Of a DNA stretch of 64,000 nucleotides, positions 12,770-21,900 are shown piece after piece; position 1 is the first letter of the stretch; each line of letters starts with the position of its first letter. A program made the position numbers and the translations under genes. The stretch comes from Areca catechu. Taxonomy: Eukaryota; Streptophyta; Magnoliopsida; Arecales; Arecaceae. A model generated the notes under the pieces. That model saw only the letters and a program-made list of their open reading frames with translations, was not told the origin of the DNA and made no database searches. The stretch is from the NCBI GenBank assembly GCA_021397845.1, contig CM038052.1:33590501-33654500 (forward strand), written 5' to 3'.

Positions 12770-13510
12770 TCCACACCCTGATACTCTTTATCTTTATTTT
12801 TTTATGTTCTGATATATATATATTTTTTATGCTCTGATACTCCTTACTCTTATTTTTATATGCTCTGATACTTCTTATTTTCATACTTTGATACTCTTCA
12901 TGTTATATATTTTGCTCTGATACTCTCTATTTTTTATGGTATATATTTTTTTGATATGCTTAACATTTATTTCATGCCTTGACACTCTTAAAGTTTTCAC
13001 TCTAATACTCCTTATTCTTATTTTTATATGCTCTGATACTCTTTATTTTCATACTCTAATACTCTTCATACTCTAATATTTTTGCTATGATAATCTCTAT
13101 CTTTATGGTATATTGTTTGCTCTGATATGCTTTGACAGTTAATCTGCTTTGATACTCTTAAAGTTTTCACTCTGATACTCCTAAGACTTTGCTCTGATAC
13201 TTTTCATGTTCAACCTGTTTTTGGTCAAATGCTTATTCTTCAAATCTATTTTAGCTTTGATAAAAATCTTGAACTTCCTATATATATTATATATACTACA
13301 ACTTAGCTCTGATACATTTTAATTATTGCTCTGATATATTATAGCTACAGCTTTAATATATTGAACTATATGAATTGAATTCTTTCTTATATATATACAT
13401 ATAGCTTTAATATTGTAGATAAGTTTTTGATCTTGATAAATATTACAATCTAGACTCTGATACTTATTAGCAATAGCTTTATACTTATAGCCAATTACTC
13501 TATACTTATA
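12770..13510. repeat. Degenerate tandem array of GCTCTGATACTC motif
   Basis: About twenty copies of a 12-13 base core (GCTCTGATACTC and variants such as ACTCTAATACTC, GCTTTGATACTC), separated by 15-45 bases of T/A-rich spacer. It sits in the 3' untranslated zone of element B between the env-like region and the 3' LTR. The core is close to GCTCTGATACCA, the reverse complement of the copia primer site. Short ORFs here are artefacts of low complexity. Confidence 0.8.
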
Positions 13511-13573
13511 CAATCTTTTGAGCTTACTATGTGTATATACTTAAAGATTTTGTGTTATCAAAAAAGGAAAGAT

Positions 13574-14972
13574 TGTTGACTCATGCCTTGATTTTGATGA
13601 ATAACAAAATACTTATATATTTGAGTACTAACTATGTTAAAAGTGCGTTTATCAGATAAGGTACTCATCAAAGTTGTAATGTGCTGAAAGTTCAAATGCT
13701 TGTCATCTTATTGAAGAAGTCACTTGTATTGATGGAATTTCAAGTTAATTGGACCTTAGCACATAAGAGGATCTTGAAGACTCAATCTTAAATTGGAGAA
13801 GTTTCAGCAAAGTTTTAGAGAATTTCAGCCAAGTGTCGACTCAAGGTGTCAACTCACAAAGCTTGGGCTAATACGTATAAGAAGTTTCAGCTGGCATGCA
13901 TAAAGTGTGGATTCATGAAAATCAAGTGTCGACTTATGTGTCGACTCAGTATCGACTCAAGGCCTGAGACCAAAAATGATATAGAATATGCTGAATTCAA
14001 GTTTTTGCTCAAGTGTCGACTCATAAAGATGAAGTGTCGACTCACCAGAAGAAGTGTCGACATACTAGAGGACTCTAGAGAGCTTCAAATATATTTTTGA
14101 CCTAGTGTCGACTCAAGTGTCGACTTATGATCTGAAGTATCGATACTTATATGCTTGGATGAACAGTAATGGCTAGTTTTTTGAAGCAAAGAATTTGTCC
14201 TTTTTGTTTCTAATAGCTATTTCTCCTCTCCAACGATAAAAAAAGATCATTTAGGCTTGAAAGGTATTTAAAGTGGACTAAACTCAAGGAGGAATTATTC
14301 ATTGCAAATCTTTCAAGTATTCATTAAGAGTTCATTATTTTTTGAGTGAAGTTGAGCCTTCAAGCATTAAGAGCATTCAAGAAGTATTCAAGTCTTATCT
14401 TCAAGCATCTATCAAGGCTTCAACAACTTGGAGATAAGCTCCTCACTACAATCAAAAAGCTTCAAAGAAATATTTGCTTTATTTTTAAATGCTTATTGTA
14501 TCTTTATTTTGTACTTGAATTTATTATTATTCCTAGTTTCAAGTGGATTGAAACTAGTAGTTTGGTTATTGGTGAGCCTTGTAAGACCAACTAGGTTATT
14601 ATGAGCCTTGTGAAACCAACTAGGTTGTTGGTGAGCCTTATGAAAACCAACTAGATTTTGGTTAGTCTTGTGAAAATAAAGAAGGTTTTGATTAGTGAGC
14701 CTGGAAAACTAATCTACTGTAATCAAGTTGGATTATAGTGAAATACCCAAGTGGACCTTGGAGAGTGGATGTAGGTACCTTGGAGTACATCGAACCACTA
14801 TATTCTTGTATTTGTGATTGCCTATCTTTTATTCTTACATTTACTTTATATTTTGCTGCATACTCAATTTGAGCACACAAACACTCGCAAACACTAGCAC
14901 TCATATTTAATCTTTGCAAAAACTTTTAAATCCAATTCACCCCCACTCTTGGATTGCTTTAGCTGGGCAACA
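13574..14972 (+). repeat. 3' LTR of SIRE-like element B
   Basis: Starts TGTTGACTCATGCCTTG right after a purine tract (AAAAAAGGAAAGAT, about 13559-13573) and ends CTGGGCAACA, with TG...CA ends, 1399 bases. It contains a cluster of GTGTCGACTC motifs at about 13833-14150 and 3-4 copies of a ~29 base repeat (GTGAGCCTTGTAAGACCAAC type) at 14569-14700. A related LTR lies at 44244-45910. No primer site follows it, so this is the downstream LTR. Confidence 0.87.
13833..14150. repeat. Cluster of AAGTGTCGACTC motifs in LTR of B
   Basis: At least nine occurrences of TGTCGACTC or one-base variants, irregularly spaced. The same motif appears once outside the LTR near 9300 (GAGTCGACACTTG, opposite strand). 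Irregular spacing argues against simple slippage. It could be an enhancer-like array, which is inference. Confidence 0.65.
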
Positions 14973-15256
14973 TAACCCCTAAACAATATAAGGTGGGGAT
15001 TTCATTACCTTTCCTTGGCCTACAAACCACCATCCACATATTGCATAACTCAAGCCTTATTTAAAATTAATTAGATGTTGGCCCTTAGGATTTTTGAGCT
15101 CATTAAGACAAGGGATCCTAAGAGTTGGGCTAGCTCATAATTAACTGGTTTACTGCAATCTAGGAAAAGGGTTCAAGGATGATATAGTCCTGAAGGAAGG
15201 TGGTTTGTTTAATTGGTTCTGTTGTCTGACCTGGTCAATTTATTTGATATCTAAGG

Positions 15257-15638
15257 AAAAGATCATGGATCCCACTAGACGATCCAAAGTTTAATGGATT
15301 GTTGATACCATATCCTATTAAACGATCTTAAACCCTACAAGATTATTGGTACAAGTTTGACTCTGACCGACCATTTAGAATGAGAGCCCAAGCTAACATT
15401 TTATGAATCGACTATAATAGATTGATATGCATCCTAATTTCATGAGATTCGAAGATGCATACAATCATACAAGGAACCTATAGGAACCCATGGCATCTCG
15501 ATCCAAAGGGTTGAGGAAGTCCTAGAACGTAAAGGATACACCTAATTTCACCACGTGCCAACATCTATGTGCACGTCATGTGATGCACCAGATTATGTTG
15601 TAGAGGAATTTTTACTTGATATACCTAACCCAAAACGG
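15257..15638 (+). repeat. Direct repeat copy 1 (~382 bases)
   Basis: Begins AAAAGATCATGGATCCCA and ends near ACCCAAAACGG. A second copy lies at 15991-16380 with perhaps 90% identity by eye. Relative to the related leader at 61430-61445 this block is an insertion between ATCTAAGGAAA and the following GGGA...CCTTACCCTTAC sequence. Confidence 0.85.
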
Positions 15639-15990
15639 GGGACCCCCACTGACCTTACCCTTACCTAGCCAGTGGCTAGTTAGTATCTGACTTCAAAGGC
15701 TCAAAGGCAACCTTGGTAGTTAGAAGCTGTCTACACATAGGGTGATCTTAGGATAAAGTGTCCATTGCTTAACAACTTATTTTTCTATTAGAAACTTTAA
15801 CCTAATTAAACCACCTTTCTCCATCATCTCTAGATTTAGGACGACTCCTGGGCTCTCACCTTTAGACTTCTTTTCTCTTTCATTTTTCTTCTTCTCCCTC
15901 TCTCTCCTCATATAATATAAAAAGGCTAATAAAAAATTCTTACTAAGAAAAAAGATGATTCTTCAGATACAGTCTAAACCATATAAGATT

Positions 15991-16380
15991 AAAAGATCAT
16001 GGATCCCATTAGACGATCCAAAAGTTTAATAGATTGTTGCTAGCAAATCCTATTAAATGATCTTAAACCCTACAAGATTATTGGTACAAGATTGACTCTT
16101 GACTGACCATTTAGAATGAGAGCCCAAGCTAACATTTTATGAATCGACCATAATAGATTGATATGCATCATAATTTCATGAGATTCGAAGATGCATACAA
16201 TCACACAAGGAAACCTGTAGGAACCAACATGGCATCATTGATCCATAGGGTTAAGGAAGTCCTAGAACGTAAAGGATACACCTAATTTCACCACATGCCA
16301 ACATCTATGTGCACGTCATGTGATGCACCAGATCATGTTATAGAGGAATATTCTTACTTGATATACCCAACCCAAAATGG
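15991..16380 (+). repeat. Direct repeat copy 2 (~390 bases)
   Basis: Second copy of the 15257-15638 block, same strand, starting about 735 bases downstream. Small indels (for example TTCTTACTTG against TTTACTTG near the end) and scattered substitutions show the duplication is old. No coding potential is seen in either copy. Confidence 0.85.
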
Positions 16381-17269
16381 TTTACATAAGGGAGTCGCCC
16401 AATAATAGATATATAACTAACCTTCCCCAACCTATAATTCAGGATGGGATCATCATCCTAATTTTGTGTGGTTACAAGATGCAACACTAGGAACCTATAT
16501 TTTAATCAACCCTATCCTAGCCTAGTTAAGTACTGAATAATCAACCGGGATTAGATCTCGAGAAGAACCCAGTCCCCTAGAAAAAGTCCTAGAAGCTCTA
16601 GCTAAATCCTGTGCTGACCTTGAAGCTACAATTAAGAGTACTAATGTAACCTTTTTTTCGTTTCATGTAGACCATAGGCCATGTATAACTCCCAACACCC
16701 AGTCTCGTGCCCATCTGGAGTTGATATTAGAACCATTAGCTATAGCTACGAATGAAGAAGAGCGACCTAGTCAATCTGAAGTTATCCTGAAGGACAATAC
16801 CTAACTAAAAATTTTAATATCAGTGTGGCTGTCCCTGAACAATTGATTATAATGCTCGGGAATTAATTGGTCATAAAGCAACTCTATATAATCAAAGAGA
16901 CCAACCTTGATAATTTGACTAAAATAGAAACTTATGAAGAGATTAGAAAAGATGGATAACCCATGTTCATCATCACCCAACTTACCTATGGTCCTAATCC
17001 CATGAACCTAGAATCGCCCATTACTTTCAATGAAAAGGAAGAACAATTAGGTGTGATGATGGAATCAATTAAGACATCCCAGAAATCATAAATATATAAT
17101 ATAATAGAGGAAGCAATGCATGAAAGTTCTCCCATGATCGTTAAACCCTAGTTTGGCTTACTTTGAGGTGGATGATCTTGATATAGAGAGATATATCCAA
17201 GAAATGATGACCTAGTAGAAATACCCTATCCCAATACCACCTACTTTGGATCGAGCAATTTGAGGCATC

Positions 17270-17430
17270 ATTCAAATCTCCAACAGCTCTCTTGTTAGAA
17301 TCACCACCTGATTCAAAATTGAAGCCACTTCCTGCAGTATCCACTGATACCTTACTAATAACATACAATCAGGAAGTCCAAATTGTAGGTATTCTAATAG
17401 TATATAAAGAAGCTGTTGGATGGACATTAT
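17270..17430 (+). pseudogene. Tat/Athila pol fragment just before RT
   Basis: Translation of broken frames gives ESPPDSKLKPLPAV and then VGILIVYKEAVGWT. These match the conserved 'LKPLP...EHKEAIGWT' stretch that precedes reverse transcriptase in Tat/Athila gypsy polyproteins. The RT itself does not follow: sequence becomes AT-rich non-element DNA after about 17440, so the element is truncated here. Upstream, 16400-17270 has scattered similarity in shape but several stops; I could not name domains. Confidence 0.6.
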
Positions 17431-17540
17431 ATATATGGGGACAATGAAGTTGATACTTTTTTATTTGATTTCTCTATATTTGGCACTATGATTGAGAACT
17501 AACTCCAAAATTTATCTATAATATTAAAATATATATGGAG

Positions 17541-17682
17541 ACAGGGTTGATATTAACTTATAAAATTAACTTAAAAAATCAATAACAAAAAAATCAACTT
17601 AAAAAATCAAATGCGAATCAAATTTAGGTTTCCAAATTAAGTTGATTTTTAAGTTGATTGATAATAATTTTATACCCCCTGT
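17541..17682. repeat. Small inverted-repeat element or hairpin (MITE candidate)
   Basis: Ends are ACAGGG...CCCTGT. The inner arms AACTTAAAAAATCAA (left) and TTGATTTTTAAGTTG (right) are inverted, so the whole could fold into a long hairpin. No convincing target duplication was found, hence low confidence. Confidence 0.35.
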
Positions 17683-17724
17683 TGCATATTAAAATACCCA
17701 TCACAAACTCCAGCTGCGTCTAGC

Positions 17725-18205
17725 TTCCCTATTTGGCCGCTGCTAGCCTCCCACCCGATGAGACTCCTGAAGGCCGGAAAAACCGAGCGATTGAGACTCC
17801 TGAGGGCGGACAACAAGGGGAAAACCGAAGGAAAACATCAGAAAAATCAACGAAAACTAATGAAAGACGAAAAAATCGAAAGGCAAGACCTTTTCTACTT
17901 GATCATTTTTTTTGTTTTTCCTTTCGCTCTTTTTTCTTTTCTTTTCGCTTCTTTTTCTTTTCTTTTCATTTTTTTTTTTTTGTGGGATCTGTGGAGAAAG
18001 GGGAGCACTTGAGGGAGATCGGAGGCGTTTCTTAGGTTTTGGCTGGGGTATTTTCTTCAAGTATATGACATTTTGTGCGAGTCGTGGCAGTGTGAGTTGG
18101 TCCCTTGAGGTTTTGAGAGCGTAATTTGGTAGAAGCATGATTTTTTTTAGGGCATGGGGATTTTTGATCGAAAGGATTCTTCCTTGGTTACAAATTCTCA
18201 ATTTA
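17725..18205 (+). repeat. Left arm of long inverted repeat pair
   Basis: Homologous in opposite orientation to 28815-29410. Shared landmarks: CTTCCCTATTTGG, AGCCTCCCACC, GATTGAGACTCCTG, GAGAGTTGGTCCC-like GTGAGTTGGTCCCTT, GGTTTTGAGAGC, AAAGGATTCTTC. It holds a T-rich low-complexity stretch at 17900-17980. Overlapping ORFs on both strands here are composition artefacts. It resembles the 5' region of some plant gene, but I cannot name it. Confidence 0.7.
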
Positions 18206-19389
18206 TGGAGTTCTGTTCGCATGATAACTAAATACCAAATCCATGGCGTGAGACTTGCACTAAGTTCCACCTTTCTAACTGTCGCGTGGATGCACTCACG
18301 TTATTCACCTCCAATGTCAAATGCGTGTCATGGTAGCTTGCACCAGCCACCACAGGATGAGAGAGACAGAGACTCATAGCTCATGGTTTGACATGTCCTT
18401 TTCCTTGCTTTCTGAACATCAGCTTTGTGAGACAGGAGGTTTTCTAATTGTTTTGAAAGGTGGATAGGAGTCATGCTCGAATCAGAGAAACTAATTTTTG
18501 ATTGAGGTGGCTGATGTACTTTTAACTTATAATTATTTTAAAAAATAATTTGTTCATTTTTTTTGATGAATATAACAGTCATTACCCATGGGAACCAAAG
18601 AAACAAGCAGTAGTTCTCTAATTCTGTGTTTGTAATGGTTAGCAATAGCTATGGACATCAAAATCTGTTGGTGTGGCTTTGATAAATTATCATTACAAAA
18701 TCAGCATGGCATGTAAGTTATTATTTTGGTTATTTATTTATTAGAATGTTGTGGAACTTGAAAACAATTTGATTTGAGTACTTTATCATTGTCTACATGA
18801 TTTGGTATGTATTTGATACATGCATATAGCAAGACCAGCAAGCTTGCTTGAAACATGAAATCCAAGTATCAATATGTAGAGTTGATGATGATGGTAATTG
18901 CAACACCAATTCATGCAAAACTTACAATTATTGATTTTCAATTATTTTCTACTTAGGTTTTGTGATAGATGCCATAAAATGGTGGGAATCTTCATATGCA
19001 GAAGAGCTCTTTGCCATTAATTGGGGAAGATGTCAGACTGCATGCAAAGTGTTAGATTAAAAGGTGTATCAAGCTCCCACGTAAACAAAGGCTTCATGCT
19101 GGGGAAGATGCTGTCTTAAATCTTGTCAATACGTTCGAGCATGTGGGGCAGTGGTGGCTTGGCTGAGGTAGCTGGCTGGTGTACCTGTCATGTGTTTCAT
19201 GTTATGTCAATGAGAGGATTTGTGTGGCTTCCTTGGGTATAACTTGCACCCTCTATTGTTCCATTCATTGGATCGTGAATTTGATATAACCCCTAGTACT
19301 CTTCTATAGAACTCAAGAAAGTTCCCTTTTTGGTGACCATATTTTTCTTTTTCAACCTCTTTTTCCATTCTTAGGACCATGAGCTCAAT
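18206..19389. other. Unassigned sequence upstream of INTS3 relic
   Basis: No ORF, repeat or transposon end could be recognised. It has intron- or promoter-like composition. It may be the original 5' flank or 5' UTR/intron of the INTS3 relic that follows, since coding starts directly at 19390. Confidence 0.4.
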
Positions 19390-20920
19390 ATGAACTCATC
19401 AAAACTACTTCGAGTCACTGCCTACGAAGCTGAAACCCTACTGAGGTCTCCCTTAGAGAGGCCTTCTCCCTCCTCCAGCCCCAACTGAAACCCCCCTTCC
19501 CTCTATCAATCCCCTTGCCTTCAGAATACTTACAGCTGAATCGTGCCATTGCTTTTGGCATCCTCACTGAGCCCCATTTTGCTAAAATGCACCTAACCAC
19601 CTCCATGCCATTGTCATCGATGGCTATAACTTGTTCACTACCACCCTACTCAAGCTCTGTAATGACTCGTACCCCAAGCTCTTGGAACCCCAAGAATTCA
19701 GATCCTCTGGCTCACTTCCAATCTAGTCCAGGTTGCTGCCGAACATGTCGATTCCCTAATTGTATCCCTTTTGAGGCAGATTATTGGTGGCAATTTCTCT
19801 GAGTCCAATTTGTGGCTGTGTGCTGAACTTGTCAAGATCTTGTCCATAATTGGGATTGGATATTGGATGAACCATTGGTTCTTACAAGTGCATTGTTCGT
19901 CTATCTTCGGTTATTGCAGATCACTATAGGTTGTCAGGTGGTGTGAAATTGGATTTGTTGAAGCGGATGGAGATCGATTTTTGCATCAAGGCATTGAGAG
20001 AATGCTTCAGTTTGTGTTTGCAGATAGGGAGGGACCTTGTTCGACTACTTCAGGACTTGGTTCATATTCCTGAATTCAGAGATGTGTGGAAGGACCTATT
20101 GTTTGATCCTAGAAAATTTCAAGTTTTGGCATTTACCGATATTTCGGAGCTCTATCGAAGAAGAACACCAACACACTACTTTTTGCTGAGGATCACACCT
20201 GAGATGGAAGCACACTTGCGATTCTTGCTCACCAATGTGAAATGGGGGAGCCAGAAAGATACCAAGCTTGGTTTGCTAAGAAACACCTCTGCTGGCCTGG
20301 TAGTGAGACTGTTATAACTGACATTATTCGGTTTATATGTTGTTCCCACCATCCTCCTAATGAGATCATCCAGTCCAATGTTATCTCAAGATGGGCAGTT
20401 ATTGCTGGCTTCTAAAAGCTGCATGAAGAACTACTTTGAGGCTAATGCAAAGCTTGCTCTGTTTTATGATTGGTTGTTTTTTGATGAGAAGATGTAGCAT
20501 CATGAACATTGAGCCTGCAATGCTTTTGATGGTTAATTCTATGCCCAAATATGTTGATATAACTCACACCCTCTTGGAGTTCTTGTTTCTGTTGTCGACA
20601 ATTATGATGTTTCCAGGAAGGAAGTGATTGTTCAGGGTATTTCAGCAGCGCTTAATTTACTGGTCAGTAAAGGAGTAGTTCATTCACTAGAACCTCTGAC
20701 TTCTTGTAGTTTGCTATCACCGTTGCTCAGAGAGAGGCTCATTACCTTCCTTCCCAGATCAGATTCAGGAGTTGTTAAAACATATCTGATTTGTGTAGCC
20801 AGAGAATGTTCACAAATGGAGAGGTAGCTCTTGTCTCAGAAGAGAAGGGGTGATGCGGTGCAGAATCTAGTGACTGATGTTTGTTCATTTGTTGTTCAAC
20901 TTGAAAGAAGGTAATGTCAT
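19390..20920 (+). pseudogene. INTS3: Integrator complex subunit 3 (INTS3) pseudogene, large 5' exon
   Basis: INTS3 is a helical scaffold subunit of the nuclear Integrator complex, which cleaves nascent snRNA and other RNAs. The start ATG at 19390 reads MNSSKLLRVTAYEAETLLRS. Later blocks in shifted frames are PSEYLQLNRAIAFGILTEPH, LHAIVIDGYNLF, SLLRQIIGGNFSESNLWLC, DEPLVLTSALFVYLRLL, RLLQDLVHIPEFRDVWKDLL, RYFLLRIT-like HYFLLRITPEMEAHLRFLL, RFICCSHHPPNEIIQSNVIS, SIMNIEPAMLLMVNSMPKYV, and finally ALVSEEK...VTDVCSFVVQLERR. The exon then meets a plausible GTAATG donor at about 20920. I count at least eight frameshifts or stops, so it is a pseudogene. No introns interrupt 1.5 kb. The retained donor and shared downstream intron sequence (copy at 42960) argue for a genomic rather than a processed copy. 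No later INTS3 exons were recognised to the right. Confidence 0.88.
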
Positions 20921-21900
20921 GATTTATAGGACATATAAATTTCACTTATTGTTACTTGATAGATCGCCATTTACTTAACCAGTTGAATATGATGGTGGTA
21001 CATAAGTAGTGTTGGGAGTCGTGGTCTTAGGTACACTCATCGACTTCTATATAGAATACCATTTATGATTTGCGAGTCTTTAACAATTTTTAATAAAATA
21101 TAAAAAATCAAATACATGGAGGAGAGGACTATGAGCTACCACAATGGCCGTTGGAGTGCAACCATTTTATGGTAGTAGCCTTCAACTGGTTGAGTAGCAA
21201 CCCCCCACCCCCCCGTAGCTATTGGTTGCATGGTCAGTGATAGCCTTGGATGATTCTATTGGCTGGTTGCTGTCTCTTAATTTTTCCCACTGAATAAAAA
21301 TCCTCCGCTGCATGCACTAGAGGAGATCGCCTAGAGATTGCTATCTTTCTTGCCATGTATCCCATGGCACTGATCTTAAAGTGAAAAATCAAAGAGGCAA
21401 GGTGGGATGGAACTTCTACCAACAGAGTCCACCCATCTTGTGACTTCAAAAAAAAAAGGAAATACGTGAAGCATCCTGATGCCATATGTCTCATAGCTCT
21501 TCCTCCTTGTGAAGCCATCAATCCTTCTCCATCTATCCATGAGTCCCTCCTCCCTCCTCTCCTTCCTCCCTTCACTGGTATGTGGTCATGGCCATGTGAT
21601 ACACATTTGGCAAATAAGTTATCCAGATACACACCTTTAGGCAAATCAACATAAATTCCAAAACATGATGTTTACCAATACATAGTACATGATTAGGTGT
21701 TACATATTTAGCAAATTAGTCAGCCAGCAATCTAATACACATCTTTAGATAAATTGATATCCAATTTGTAGAATATAGTTCTCTGGTGCACAATCCATGG
21801 CTATATGATACACACTTGGCAAAATAGTCATTTAATGATCTAATATACACCTCCAAGTAAATTGATACACAGTTTCTAGGATACTTTCAATCATTGAAAG
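20760..21900 (+). repeat. Segmental duplication copy 1: INTS3 exon end plus intron
   Basis: Matches 42960-44110 through the INTS3 exon end, the donor site, and about 1 kb beyond. Shared landmarks: GTACACTCATCGACTTCTAT, CTAGAGGAGATCGCCTAGAG (ATCACC in the other copy), GGCAAGGTGGGATGGAAC. The right half holds 2-3 units of a degenerate ~108 base tandem repeat (units begin near 21596 and 21806 with TGATACACA). Confidence 0.85.

Larger units (their letters stand above)
6327..14972 (+). mobile_element. SIRE-like Ty1/copia element B (3' part, nested host of A and a hAT)
   Basis: Starts mid-pol where element A has inserted. It continues through integrase, RT, RNase H, a linker, an env-like region, a 3' untranslated zone and a 1.4 kb 3' LTR ending GGGCAACA. 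The env-like ORF downstream of pol and the long LTR point to the SIRE/Maximus lineage (established knowledge of that lineage; assignment is inference). A hAT element sits inside its env-like region. The sequence right of its LTR is a Tat/Athila relic, so B itself is nested in that relic. Many stops and frameshifts. Confidence 0.88.
14973..17440 (+). mobile_element. Tat/Athila-type gypsy relic, internal part
   Basis: From 14973 the sequence aligns base for base in long stretches with the leader of the better-preserved Tat/Athila element at 61150-61560. Shared landmarks include AATTAGATGTTGGCCC and AAAAGGGTTCAAGGATGATA. It therefore begins mid-element where copia B inserted. It holds an internal ~385 base direct repeat and decayed polyprotein pieces up to about 17430. 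Its LTRs are not in view. Confidence 0.75.

Noticed and set aside
12770..13510. CRISPR-like spaced repeat array
   Set aside because: Plant nuclear DNA; repeats are degenerate, spacers are low complexity and unequal, and there are no cas genes.
17733..18270. Overlapping ORFs on both strands rich in Phe/Ser or Lys/Glu
   Set aside because: Arise from the T-rich low-complexity tract in the inverted repeat arm; no family resemblance.
19390..20920. INTS3 copy as a processed (reverse-transcribed) pseudogene
   Set aside because: The block ends at a splice donor followed by sequence duplicated with it at 42960, and there is no poly(A) tail. A DNA-level copy fits better.
21234..21644. 136-codon minus-strand ORF
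   Set aside because: Lies in the duplicated intron segment; the homologous stretch near 43430-43720 does not keep the frame open.
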